DNA of 64,000 nucleotides. Origin: Flavobacteriales bacterium (lineage in GTDB: Bacteria; Bacteroidota; Bacteroidia; Flavobacteriales_F; PHOS-HE28). A model generated the notes under the pieces. That model worked only from the letters and a program-made list of their open reading frames with translations. It ran no database searches and was not told the origin of the DNA. Positions 1 through 8,332 of this stretch are shown in pieces. The first letter of the stretch is position 1. Every line of letters begins with the position of its first letter. A program made the position numbers and the translations under genes. Location of the stretch: contig JADJTW010000014.1 of assembly GCA_016710965.1 (NCBI GenBank), forward strand, positions 45,975-109,974, written 5' to 3'.

Positions 1-147
1 GCAGATGACGCAGATGAGGACAACAGCGCAAGAAGCATCCGCAGATGGCGCAGATGACGCAGATGAGGACAACAGCGCAAGAAGCATCCGCAGATGGCGC
101 AGATGACGCAGATGAGGACAACAGCGCAAGAAGCATCCGCAGGAGGC
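1..147. repeat. 49-bp tandem repeat, three copies
   Basis: Three near-identical 49-bp units begin at about 1, 50 and 99; the third decays after about 140. Each unit holds the core GCAGATGGCGCAGATGACGC followed by a unique-looking tail (GAGGACAACAGCGCAAGAAG). The core is the same sequence, in the same or inverted orientation, as elements at 231-256, 1748-1836 and 2012-2097. The array runs off the left edge, so the true copy number is unknown. No open frame with coding character covers it. Confidence 0.85.
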
Positions 148-230
148 GCAGAGAATGCGGATGACGATCGCTGAAGGCCCACTCTCAGCGGGTGCATCTG
201 AGATAGCTGTTGACGTATTGGTATTCCATC

Positions 231-256
231 CGCGTCATCTGCGCCATCTGTGGATG
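231..256 (-). repeat. Isolated inverted copy of the GCAGATG repeat core
   Basis: CGTCATCTGCGCCATCTGTG is the reverse complement of the core repeated at 1-147. It is a single copy in the intergenic stretch before the aminotransferase. The rest of 148-366 shows nothing beyond a possible promoter at 341-348. Confidence 0.6.
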
Positions 257-340
257 AACTCCTATCCCATCGATCCATTCGCGGAACGTATTCACCCCAC
301 TGTCCCTGGCCACCGGTGGCTGCACAAAGCCTGTGGCCTC

Positions 341-348
341 TACCTTGG
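341..348 (+). promoter_or_regulatory. Candidate -7 box of the aminotransferase gene
   Basis: TACCTTGG matches the Bacteroidota -7 pattern TAnnTTtG and lies 18 nt before the ATG at 367. No convincing -33 TTG was found at the right spacing. Confidence 0.35.
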
Positions 349-366
349 CCTTGATCCAACAACACC

Positions 367-1677
367 ATGACCGACCGCCGCTCCTTCATCCAGCAAAGCG
401 CCGCCCTGCTCGGCGGACTGGCCTTGCATCGTTCGCTCGAAGCCGCATATCCCGGACTTCCTGAAGCGCCATTCAGCAATCTCGCAGGCTCTACCACAGG
501 AGCGCATGATGGCGAGGGCGCCTTCTGGTTCAACGTGCGCGCGGCTTATGCGTGCAGCCCCACGCTCATCAACCTGAACAATGGCGGCGTAAGTCCTTCG
601 CCCCGGGCAGCCATGGAAGCACTGGACCACTACAACCGCATGTGCAACGAAGCGCCCAGCTACTACATGTGGCGCATCCTCGATCAGGACCGCGAGCCGC
701 TGCGTATGAACCTGGCCGCGCTGGCCGGTGTGCCGCACGACGAACTGGCCCTCTGCCGCAACGCCACCGAGGCGCTCAACACCATCATCTTCGGTTTGCC
801 GTTGAAGAGCGGCGATGAGGTGGTCATGAGCACCTACGACTACCCCAACATGTACAACGCCTGGCGGCAGCGCGCGCTGCGCGATGGGGTGAAGCTGGTG
901 TATGCCGATCCTCAACTGCCCAGCGAGGATGAAGCGGCGATGGTGGACGCCTTCACGAGCAAGTTCACGTCGAAGACGAAACTGGTACACATCACGCACA
1001 TCGTCAACTGGAACGGGCAGATCCTGCCGGTGAGGAAGATCGCCGACGCCGCGCATGCGCAAGGCATCGAAGTATTGGTGGATGCGGCGCACTCCTTCGC
1101 ACTGCTCGACTACAAGATCCCCGATCTGGGCTGCGACTACTGGGGCACCAGCCTGCACAAGTTCCTGTGCGCGCCCTTCGGCAACGGCCTCATGTGGGTG
1201 AAGAAGGAGAAGATCGGAAAGCTATGGCCGCTCTTGAGCAACGACAAGCCGCAGGGCGATGACATCCGCAAGTTCGAGTCGCTGGGCACGCGCAGCTTCC
1301 CCATCGAAATGGCCACGGGCTACTCGCTGGACCTGCACAACCTCATCGGCTCAAAGCGCAAGCAGGAGCGCATCCACTTCCTGAAGACCTATTGGATGGA
1401 GCGCGTGAAGGAGGTGCCCGGCATCTACTTCAAGACCTCATTGGATCCGCGCTACAGTTGCGCCATCGGCGTCTTCGGCATCGAAGGGAAGAAGGCCACG
1501 GCGATCGCCGATGAGCTCTTCAGCAAGTGGAAGATCCACACGGTGGCCATCGAACGCGAAGCGAAGCCGGGCATCGAAGCGCCTTTCAACCATGTGCGCG
1601 TAACGCCGAACGTGTACACCACCACGCAGGAGCTGGACCGGCTGGTGGAGGCGATACGCACCATAGGAAAGGGATAG
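367..1677 (+). CDS. Tat-exported class V aminotransferase-like protein
   Basis: The 436-residue protein is a fold-type I PLP enzyme of the class V aminotransferase family, of the isopenicillin N epimerase/cysteine desulfurase-like kind. The N-terminus DRRSFIQQSAALLGGLAL is a twin-arginine signal (RR plus hydrophobic stretch), so the enzyme should be exported folded with its cofactor. The PLP lysine is most likely the K in 'TSLHKFLCAPFGNG' near residue 262. The upstream 'VDAAHSF' supplies the PLP-binding Asp, and 'NNGGVSPSP' near residue 70 is the usual N-terminal glycine loop. Substrate is not evident; exported members are often annotated only as aminotransferases. It is monocistronic, and the next gene starts 530 bp downstream after a repeat region. 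Confidence 0.9.
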   Translation: MTDRRSFIQQSAALLGGLALHRSLEAAYPGLPEAPFSNLAGSTTGAHDGEGAFWFNVRAAYACSPTLINLNNGGVSPSPRAAMEALDHYNRMCNEAPSYYMWRILDQDREPLRMNLAALAGVPHDELALCRNATEALNTIIFGLPLKSGDEVVMSTYDYPNMYNAWRQRALRDGVKLVYADPQLPSEDEAAMVDAFTSKFTSKTKLVHITHIVNWNGQILPVRKIADAAHAQGIEVLVDAAHSFALLDYKIPDLGCDYWGTSLHKFLCAPFGNGLMWVKKEKIGKLWPLLSNDKPQGDDIRKFESLGTRSFPIEMATGYSLDLHNLIGSKRKQERIHFLKTYWMERVKEVPGIYFKTSLDPRYSCAIGVFGIEGKKATAIADELFSKWKIHTVAIEREAKPGIEAPFNHVRVTPNVYTTTQELDRLVEAIRTIGKG

Positions 1678-1737
1678 TCCATCCACAGGGCTATCGGGTC
1701 GCAAGCTTCTGCTGGTCCTGGGGAAATGCGCACAACT

Positions 1738-2001
1738 GCCGTCCACCGATGGCGCAGATGTCACAGATGGACCGCTAGCGGTCAACGCGGCCCAAGCGCC
1801 GTCAGGCGCTATCGGCGTCATCTGCGCCATCTGTGGACAGCCTGTGAGGATGTGGTTGGGCTCCTTTAGCCGGACCTCAAGACCCGATAGCCCTCAGTCC
1901 ATCCATTTGATGCGCTTGCGTATCGCGCGCCTTTCAATGCTTCGCACCCGTGAAGGATGAATTCGTCCCGAAGTTGTTCTCGCTCTGGAAAGCGGGCATC
2001 A
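1738..2001 (+). repeat. Tandem duplication, copy 1 (palindromic element plus SulP 5' end)
   Basis: This 264-bp unit is followed directly by a second copy at 2002-2266. It contains the palindromic element at 1748-1836, an intervening stretch, and the first 18 codons of the SulP gene. The copies differ by a few substitutions and 1-2 nt deletions, so the duplication is not brand new. In copy 1 the SulP start (GTG at 1950) opens only a 30-codon frame ending at 2042. Confidence 0.9.
1748..1836. repeat. Nested palindromic (REP/MITE-like) element, copy 1
   Basis: The outer arms GATGGCGCAGATG (1748-1760) and CATCTGCGCCATC (1819-1831) are exact reverse complements. Inside lie the perfect 12-bp palindrome ACCGCTAGCGGT (1771-1782) and the hairpin AGCGCC-GTCA-GGCGCT (1795-1810). 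No coding capacity is apparent. The arms match the core of the tandem array at the left end of the window. Confidence 0.8.
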
Positions 2002-2042
2002 GCCGTCCACCGATGGCGCAGATGTCACAGATGGACCGCTAG
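1950..2042 (+). pseudogene. Duplicated 5' stub of the SulP gene
   Basis: GTG at 1950 begins a 30-residue frame whose first 18 residues (MKDEFVPKLFSLWKAGIS) are identical to the start of the intact transporter at 2207. It then runs into the second palindromic element and stops at TAG 2040-2042. It is a by-product of the 264-bp tandem duplication and is not expected to be functional. Confidence 0.8.
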
Positions 2043-2266
2043 CGGTCAACGCGGCCCAAGCGCCGTCAGGCGCTCGGCGTCATCTGCGCCACTGTGGCGC
2101 CTGGGGATGTGGTTGGGCTCCTTTAGCCGGATCTCAAGACCCGATAGCCCTCAGTCCATCCATTTGATGCGCTTGCGTATCGCGCGCCTTTCGTTGCTTC
2201 GCACCCGTGAAGGATGAATTTGTCCCGAAGTTGTTCTCGCTGTGGAAAGCGGGCATCAGCCGGGAC
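2002..2266 (+). repeat. Tandem duplication, copy 2
   Basis: This is the second copy of the 264-bp unit. Its palindromic element (about 2012-2097) has lost two bases in the inner spacer and one in the right arm relative to copy 1. It runs into the real SulP coding sequence, where the homology ends around 2266. Confidence 0.9.
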
Positions 2267-3832
2267 CAGTTGCGCAAGGACGTGCTGGCGGGCGTTGTCG
2301 TCGGCATTGTTGCGCTACCCCTGGCCATTGCGTTCGCCATCGCATCGGGCGTATCCCCGGAGAAAGGCCTGGTGACGGCGATCGTCGCGGGCCTGGCCAT
2401 CTCCCTCTTCGGCGGAAGCCGCGTGCAGATCGGCGGTCCCACCGGAGCCTTCATCGTCATCGTAGCGGGCATCGTGCATGAGCACGGCGTCGCGGGGCTG
2501 ACCATAGCCACCTTCATGGCGGGCATCCTCATGGTGCTGCTCGGCTTCGTGCGCGCGGGCGGCCTGCTCAAGTACTTCCCGCACACGCTGGTCGTGGGCT
2601 TCACCTCCGGCATCGCCATCATCATCTTCTCCACGCAGATCAAGGACCTCTTCGGGCTTGACCTGGCAGAGGTGCCCACCGGCATGGTGGACAAATGGTC
2701 CGCATACGCCACGCATATCGCCAGTATCAACCTGCACGCGATCGCGCTGGCCGTTGCTGCTGTCGGGCTCATCGCGCTCCTGCCCAAATTGACCACGGTG
2801 GTTCCCGGGCCGTTCGCTGCCATCGTCCTATGCACCGCCGTGGCGTGGTATTTCAACTGGCCCGTGGAGACCATCGAAGGCCGCTTCGGCGCCATCCCCG
2901 ACACCTTGCCCATGCCGGGCTTGAGCGGGATCACCTACGCCACTTTGCGGGAACTGGTCCAACCCGCGATAGCGATCGCGCTGCTCGGCTCCATCGAATC
3001 GCTGCTCTCGGCCGTGGTATCCGATGGCATGATCGGCGGGCGCCACCGCAGCAACATGGAACTGGTGGCACAAGGCGGGGCCAACATCCTCTCGTCGCTC
3101 TTCGGCGGCATACCGGCAACGGGCGCCATCGCGCGCACCGCCACCAACGTGAAGAACGGCGGTCGCACGCCCATCGCGGGCATCGTGCATGCCCTCACCT
3201 TGCTCGCGATCATGCTCGTGGCCGCGCCACTGGCGGGCAAGATCCCCCTCGCCTGCCTGGCGGGCATCCTCATCGTGGTGGCATACAACATGAGCGAATG
3301 GCGCAGCTTCGTGAGCATCCTCAAGGGCGACCGGCACGATGTGACCGTGCTGCTCGCCACCTTCTTCATCACCGTCTTCTTCGACCTCGTCCTCGCCATC
3401 GAGGTGGGCATGGTGCTCGCCGCCTTCCTCTTCATGAAGCGCATGAGCGATATCACCGACCTGAAGCCCGCGATGCAGGAAGGAAGCGATGCGCTGATCG
3501 CCGACGAGGTGGTGGACCTGCCGAAGAGCGTGATCGTGTTCGACATCAGCGGCCCGCTCTTCTTCGGTGCTGCGCAGAAGTTCCAGGACGTGCTGGGGGA
3601 GATCAACGACCGGCACCGTACAGTGATCCTGCGCATGAAGAACGTGCCGCTGATCGATGCCACCGGCATGCACCGGTTGAAGGACATCGTGCAGCATCTG
3701 GAGCGCCGCAGGCGGCGTGTGTACCTCACCGACCTGGATCCGCGGGTGAAGGCCATGCTCGTGGAGCAGGATTGGTACCGCAGTGATCTGGTGGGCGCGA
3801 ACGTGCAGGAAGTGCTCGCGCGCACCGCCTGA
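2207..3832 (+). CDS. SulP family inorganic anion transporter
   Basis: The 541-residue integral membrane protein has the SulP (SLC26-like) transporter fold followed by a C-terminal STAS domain. The transmembrane region spans residues 15-420, with the family signatures 'GVVVGIVALPLAIAFAIASG', 'GPTGAFIVIVAGI' and 'ATGAIARTATNVKNGGRTP'. The STAS domain (about 440-540) contains 'VIVFDISGPLFFGAAQKF' and 'LIDATGMH'. The substrate is probably sulfate, bicarbonate or another anion and cannot be fixed from sequence. The start is GTG at 2207, supported by the duplicated N-terminus upstream. It appears monocistronic. Confidence 0.95.
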   Translation: MKDEFVPKLFSLWKAGISRDQLRKDVLAGVVVGIVALPLAIAFAIASGVSPEKGLVTAIVAGLAISLFGGSRVQIGGPTGAFIVIVAGIVHEHGVAGLTIATFMAGILMVLLGFVRAGGLLKYFPHTLVVGFTSGIAIIIFSTQIKDLFGLDLAEVPTGMVDKWSAYATHIASINLHAIALAVAAVGLIALLPKLTTVVPGPFAAIVLCTAVAWYFNWPVETIEGRFGAIPDTLPMPGLSGITYATLRELVQPAIAIALLGSIESLLSAVVSDGMIGGRHRSNMELVAQGGANILSSLFGGIPATGAIARTATNVKNGGRTPIAGIVHALTLLAIMLVAAPLAGKIPLACLAGILIVVAYNMSEWRSFVSILKGDRHDVTVLLATFFITVFFDLVLAIEVGMVLAAFLFMKRMSDITDLKPAMQEGSDALIADEVVDLPKSVIVFDISGPLFFGAAQKFQDVLGEINDRHRTVILRMKNVPLIDATGMHRLKDIVQHLERRRRRVYLTDLDPRVKAMLVEQDWYRSDLVGANVQEVLARTA

Positions 3833-3896
3833 TCGGTACGATCCGGGCACCCTTACTGAGCCGGTGACAAAGATCCGAGCTCATGCAAGGGGTGCG

Positions 3897-3943
3897 ATGG
3901 AGGTGAAGGAAGCTATGGAAGCCCAGGCCTCCTTCACCTCCAT
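3897..3943. repeat. Perfect 14-bp inverted repeat after the SulP gene
   Basis: ATGGAGGTGAAGGA (3897-3910) and TCCTTCACCTCCAT (3930-3943) form a perfect stem with a 19-nt loop, 65 nt after the SulP stop. There is no T-run, so it is not a canonical intrinsic terminator. A third related stretch (ACCTCCTTCACCA) follows directly. It could act as an RNA 3'-end stabiliser or a protein site. The rest of 3833-4088 shows nothing else. Confidence 0.5.
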
Positions 3944-4088
3944 GACCTCCTTCACCACCAGATGCGCAATGGCTACCGACCGGTTCTTTCCCGCCGCCTG
4001 AGCAACCTTCCGTCAAAATACCTGGAAACAGGTATTGCGGCAGGCGTTCGCGGCGCATTGCTTTGCTCGCACCAAACCCACCGCCGCC

Positions 4089-4580
4089 ATGCACCCCCAT
4101 GTCGACCCCAATCTCTTCTACCTCGATTTCGAGCGCGTGAGCGAAGTGCTGCTCACGATCGTGGTCTTCGCCATGCTCATCGAGCGCGCGCTGTCCATCG
4201 TGTTCGAGAGCCGCCTCTTCATCGAACGCGTGGACTACACCGTGAAGCGCGGCGGCCGCACGATCAAGGGTTCCGACCGCGATGGCTCGCCGGATCCCAT
4301 CACCGAAGCCACGCCGCGCAACCGCGGCCTCAAGGAGTTCATCGCCATCGCCGTAAGCACCTTCGTGTGCTGGAAGTGGGACTTCGATGCGCTGAGCATC
4401 CTCATGCCGGTGAGCCACCCGCACATGACCTTGATCGGCGAAGTGATCACCGGCCTCATCGTGGCCGGTGGCAGCAAAGGCGCCAACAAGCTCTTCACCG
4501 ACTGGCTCGGGATCAAGAGCAGCGCCAAGGACGAGATCGACACCTTCAAGCAACGCCGCACCGGCGGCACCAACGCCTGA
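4089..4580 (+). CDS. Small membrane protein of unknown function
   Basis: The 163-residue protein starts at ATG 4089 (MHPHVDPNLFYLDFERV). It has a hydrophobic helix around residues 15-38 (VLLTIVVFAMLIERALSIVF). Two weaker hydrophobic segments follow: 'FIAIAVSTFVCWKWDF' near residue 90 and 'LIGEVITGLIVAGGSKGANK' near residue 120. Between the first two lies a charged soluble stretch. I do not recognise a named family, although the architecture resembles small holin-like or anchoring proteins. It ends 4 nt before the start of the next gene, so the two may be co-transcribed. Confidence 0.7.
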   Translation: MHPHVDPNLFYLDFERVSEVLLTIVVFAMLIERALSIVFESRLFIERVDYTVKRGGRTIKGSDRDGSPDPITEATPRNRGLKEFIAIAVSTFVCWKWDFDALSILMPVSHPHMTLIGEVITGLIVAGGSKGANKLFTDWLGIKSSAKDEIDTFKQRRTGGTNA

Positions 4581-4584
4581 GGCC

Positions 4585-5772
4585 ATGCGCGCCCTTGCCC
4601 TCTTGGTGCTGGTGTGGGCCACGCCCGCGCTGGCGCAACTGGTGGTGGTGATGAGCCGCAGCGGCTACGTGCGAGAGGCACGCAACAGTGCTTCAGACGA
4701 TTGCTACCACGCCCAGGCCGGCGATTCGCTGCTGCTGCTCGATGAGGACTTCGCCAACGGCTACTACCACGTGCAGGCCTCGAACGGCTGCGAGGGCTTC
4801 GTGTACCGCAGCCTCGGGCGCAGGCCACCGGTGTCCGATCCGCCGGTGTGGGCGGGCGGTGGCAGCACGAGCCCTGGCACACCTTCGAATGGGGCACGCA
4901 CCCTCCTGGCCTGCTCCTTCAACATTCGGTTCCTCGGTCAGCAGAATAAACGGAACAAGGACATCGCTGAACTGCTCGAGGACTACGATCTTGTTCTCAT
5001 ACAGGAATTGGTCGCTGCTCCTGTAGCAACGAACTTCAACGGCATCTCGCTGCAACCCAGTTCAAGCAGCACACAGTTCTTCTCGTTCATGGCACAGGCC
5101 GGTTTCAAGTACGCCTTGAGCGAAGGGAAAACGGGACCGACGACGAACAACACGAATCTGACCGGCAGCGAGTACTTCGTGGCATTCTACAAGGATGACG
5201 TGCTCCAATACGATCGCTCCAAATCGGGCTTCATAGATCGCAAATTGGTCAAGAATGATGTGTTCGCGCGGGTGCCGTGGAAATTCCATTTCAGGACCGT
5301 TGACCGCACGCTTGATTTCGCCGGACGTCAACGTCCACCTTAAACAGGACGAGGTAACGCTGGCGCACGCAGGGCCGAGGGAGCTTCCATAGCCGCGCAT
5401 GCTCGAACCGATCCTGAACGTGACCAGTTCATTATCGGCGACATGAACTTCTACACGTGCGATGAGATGAGAGCAGCCCTGCCTGCGGGCTATGCTTCGC
5501 TGAACGCTGGTTGCTTCATCACCAATATCGCAGCGGTCGAGGAGCATCCATACGACCATGTGCTGTACCGCGTGGCGGACAGCGAGAATGATGTCATAAG
5601 CGACTATTTCAGGGTGCTCGACCTGCAGGACCTCATGGAATCGAAGTGGGATGTGACCGGAATGGCCTATCCCACGGTCCCGCCAAAGCAGTCATCCCAA
5701 TACGGCACCTACTTCAGCGATCACAACCCGATCGAATTCAAGCTGCGCTACGGCGTGCGTGACGACGACTGA
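4585..5772 (+). pseudogene. Exported endonuclease/exonuclease/phosphatase-family protein, two compensating frameshifts
   Basis: A signal peptide (MRALALLVLVWATPALAQ) is followed by an SH3-like stretch (residues 20-80). An endonuclease/exonuclease/phosphatase (DNase I-like) domain then begins at 'LLACSFNIRFLGQ'. The frame is interrupted by TAA at 5341, but the family sequence continues in other frames. Around 5323-5326 the reading must shift to give 'VNVHLKQDE', and at 5351-5354 it must shift back to give 'GNAGARR...'. The protein then reads 'FIIGDMNF' and ends with the signature 'FSDHNPIEFKL'. Restoring both gives about 395 residues. All catalytic regions (N, D-x-N, H-N) are present, so the lesions may be sequencing indels or very recent. 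It converges on the next gene with a 3-nt gap. Confidence 0.8.
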
Positions 5773-5775
5773 TCG

Positions 5776-6630
5776 CTACAGCGTGAACGGCATGCGATGC
5801 ACGCCCGCGCGATCGGTGCTGCGCGCGTGTATGGCGTAGTTGCCCGGCGGCCAGTCATTCACATCCAGATCGAAGGTGAGCATGTGCGTGCCCGCCTCCA
5901 GCGTTGTGTTGTTGTTGAACACATGCACCACGTGGCCGGTGCGGTCGATGACCACCGCGTTGAGCACGGTGCCCATGGTGGCGTAGCGCAAGCGCCGGTG
6001 GATGGACGACGGACGCTGCGAGCACACGCGGCCTTCTTCCTCCGCGTAGCGCATGCTGTAGAGCGGTGCCGGCTGGCCGCTGAGCTTGCTCACGGCCAGG
6101 CGCAGGCTGTCGTTGGCGGTGCTGTCCATGGCCCCGAGGCTGGCGATGTCGTTGGCATCGCTGAGCACCCACACGGCGCTTTGCGCGATGTCATCGGTGT
6201 AGGCACCGCGCGCGATGGCTTGCGCCACAGCGATGAGCTTCGCGTTGGCGTAGTGGCCCGCGCGATAGATCTCGCCCTCGCTGGGGCCGGTGCCGCCGGC
6301 TTCGCAGCAGAACGCACGGCAGGTTACGGTGCGCGTTGCGCCGCCCGAGATCGCCAGCATCTCCTCCCGCGTCACGATCAGGTCCTGCACCTCGGGCTCC
6401 TGGCTGGTGAAGACCCAGCCCACGGGTATGCTGGTGCTCACCGGACCCGATGAGAGGTTGCGCACCGCAACACGCACGCTCTCGCCCGTATGACCGCCGA
6501 GGCCCACCGGCCGCACATCGATGATGCGATGCTCCAGCAGCTCAATAAAGGAGCGCTGCTCGATGCCCCATGATGCGAGGGGCAGGCTGGCCGCGCACAG
6601 CACGGCACAGAGGCTCAGGTTCCGTTGCAT
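5776..6630 (-). CDS. Secreted protein of unknown function
   Basis: The 284-residue protein has an N-terminal signal peptide (MQRNLSLCAVLCAASLPLAS). The middle contains a Cys-rich patch (TCRAFCCEAG, near residue 103) and 'DIAQSAVWVLSD', which recalls the 'Q-aa-W-L' segment of thioester-type surface domains. The C-terminal 75 residues, from 'GTVLNAVVIDRTGHVVHVF' to 'APG'-like turn and terminal 'RMPFTL', look like a small beta-sandwich of FlgD/Ig type. It lacks a typical T9SS tail. No family is assigned. Confidence 0.7.
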   Translation of the reverse strand: MQRNLSLCAVLCAASLPLASWGIEQRSFIELLEHRIIDVRPVGLGGHTGESVRVAVRNLSSGPVSTSIPVGWVFTSQEPEVQDLIVTREEMLAISGGATRTVTCRAFCCEAGGTGPSEGEIYRAGHYANAKLIAVAQAIARGAYTDDIAQSAVWVLSDANDIASLGAMDSTANDSLRLAVSKLSGQPAPLYSMRYAEEEGRVCSQRPSSIHRRLRYATMGTVLNAVVIDRTGHVVHVFNNNTTLEAGTHMLTFDLDVNDWPPGNYAIHARSTDRAGVHRMPFTL

Positions 6631-6715
6631 GGCAGGATGGTTTGCAGTGCAACGACAGGCGGGCCGCGCGCATTGCGTGGCCGATGGAACAATCGCTCCT
6701 GGGCCGGAGCGCGTT

Positions 6716-8218
6716 CTAGCGCACGATGGTCACGTGCCCTCTGAAGGCGATCTCGCGCTTGTCCTCGCAGGGATCGCGCCGCCGCACGGTGTAGATGTAC
6801 ACGCCTTCGGGGGCCTGCTTCCCGCCGATGGTGCCATCCCACTGGTCATTGGGGTTGCGTGTGTTCCAGAGCAGTTCGCCCCAGCGGTTGAAGAGCATGA
6901 GCTCGAAACCGTACGCCGGATGGTCCACGCGATCGGGCCAGCGGTCGTTGATGTTGTCGTCGTTCGGCGTGAAAGCGTTGGGGTACGCCAGGATGGGTTC
7001 GGTGCGGATGTCCACAAGGATCGACAGCGTATCGTTGCAACCATTGGGCTGCGTGGCGTACAGGGTGAAGGTGAGCGAATCGTAGCGCTGGTTGTTCCAC
7101 TGCACGTAGCCGTTGCATGCGTGGGTCCACAAGCTGTCGCCCACGAAGAAGGCGCAGGAGTCGGAAGGGCTGCCGAGCGAGATATCGACCAATGGGGTGC
7201 AAGGCACTTGCACGGCGGTGAAGACGGCGGGCACCTGCCAGTTGGCGTAGATGCTGTCGAGCACGGGCGCGCTGCCGCAGCCCAGGCTGTCGTAGCCCTG
7301 CAACTGAACGGGCTGCCAGCCGAAGCCGGTGAAGAGGATGAGCGGATCGTTCTGGTTGCTGAAACCGTAGAGGCCGGTGCCCCAGCGCCACACCAGCGAA
7401 TCGGCGGTGCTGGCGATGGTCTGCACCAGTGTGGATACGTTCTGGCAGGTGGTATCGGGCGCAGCGAAGGACACGGTGGGGCTCGGCAGCTCATTCACTG
7501 TGAACGATGCTGTTACCACGCAACCCGTGATCGTATTGGTGGCCGTCAGGTCGATCTGGCCGCTGAGGGGCGGCACCACGGTGATCATCTGCGTGCTATC
7601 GCCGGTGCTCCACACATAGAGGTCGGGCTGGAAATCCCACTCCAATTCCGCAGTGAGCACCGGAGGGTCGCTGGGGCAGTAATCCGTGATGCCCGTGATG
7701 GTGATGGCCGGGTCGCCGATCTCATACGCCACATCGCTCGGGCACCCTGGGCCTCCCGTGATGAAGACCGTATACCATCCCGGCGAAAGGTCCGTGAGAG
7801 CGGCGCTGGTCTCGTTGGGGTCGTGTGCCCACGTGAACGTATAGGGACCATTGTTGAGCGTGAGGGTGATGGTGCCATCGTTGGCGCCGGCGCAACTGGT
7901 ATTGGTGCCCACCATGCTGCCCAGCGGGGGTATCACGGGGTTCACCACCACGGTATCCAGCAAGCTCTCGCACGAATCGCCGAGCACGAAGACCTGGTAG
8001 GGACCGGGCGAGAGACCGGCGGCAATGGCGTCCACTTCGTTCACGTCGTGCGCCCAGCTGTAGGTATAGGGACCTCCGCTGCCGGTGATCACCGTGATCA
8101 CCGCATTGGCATCACCCGGACAACTGGGCGGTACCACCTGCAAGGACACATCGCACGGAGTGACCTGCGCAGCCAGGCCCAAGGGGAGCAGCAGGGCGAA
8201 GACGACGGAGGTGCGCAT
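6716..8218 (-). CDS. T9SS type B (gliding-motility C-terminal) secreted protein
   Basis: The 500-residue protein starts at ATG 8218 (MRTSVVFALLLPLGLAAQ, a signal peptide); upstream in-frame Met codons give no signal. The N-terminal 240 residues hold SprB-like repeats with the pattern 'C-x-G-x-x-G-x-I-x-x-x' and 'YTFTWAHDPNE' / 'YTYSWAHDVNE'. The last 90 residues are the gliding-motility C-terminal domain: 'AYPNAFTPNDDNINDRW', 'FNRWGELLW', 'WDGTIGGKQAPEGVYIY'. This domain directs export and cell-surface attachment by the type IX system. The role is probably adhesion or surface structure. Confidence 0.9.
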   Translation of the reverse strand: MRTSVVFALLLPLGLAAQVTPCDVSLQVVPPSCPGDANAVITVITGSGGPYTYSWAHDVNEVDAIAAGLSPGPYQVFVLGDSCESLLDTVVVNPVIPPLGSMVGTNTSCAGANDGTITLTLNNGPYTFTWAHDPNETSAALTDLSPGWYTVFITGGPGCPSDVAYEIGDPAITITGITDYCPSDPPVLTAELEWDFQPDLYVWSTGDSTQMITVVPPLSGQIDLTATNTITGCVVTASFTVNELPSPTVSFAAPDTTCQNVSTLVQTIASTADSLVWRWGTGLYGFSNQNDPLILFTGFGWQPVQLQGYDSLGCGSAPVLDSIYANWQVPAVFTAVQVPCTPLVDISLGSPSDSCAFFVGDSLWTHACNGYVQWNNQRYDSLTFTLYATQPNGCNDTLSILVDIRTEPILAYPNAFTPNDDNINDRWPDRVDHPAYGFELMLFNRWGELLWNTRNPNDQWDGTIGGKQAPEGVYIYTVRRRDPCEDKREIAFRGHVTIVR

Positions 8219-8332
8219 CGGGTGCGAAGGTCGGGAAGGCCGTGTTAACCGCATGGTTCCGACCGTTGGCGAACGAGGAACGGACGTTGGATCAAGATGG
8301 TTCGTTGCCCTCTTGGAACACGGAAGGGTGCA

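Noticed and set aside
155..370. 71-codon frame before the aminotransferase
   Set aside because: It overlaps the downstream start, lies partly in repeat sequence and has no recognisable motif.
340..1158. 272-codon frame opposite the aminotransferase
   Set aside because: Shadow of a GC-rich gene; the opposite frame has full family motifs. Many similar shadows (for example 13945-15966, 24071-25555, 46926-48188) were dropped for the same reason.
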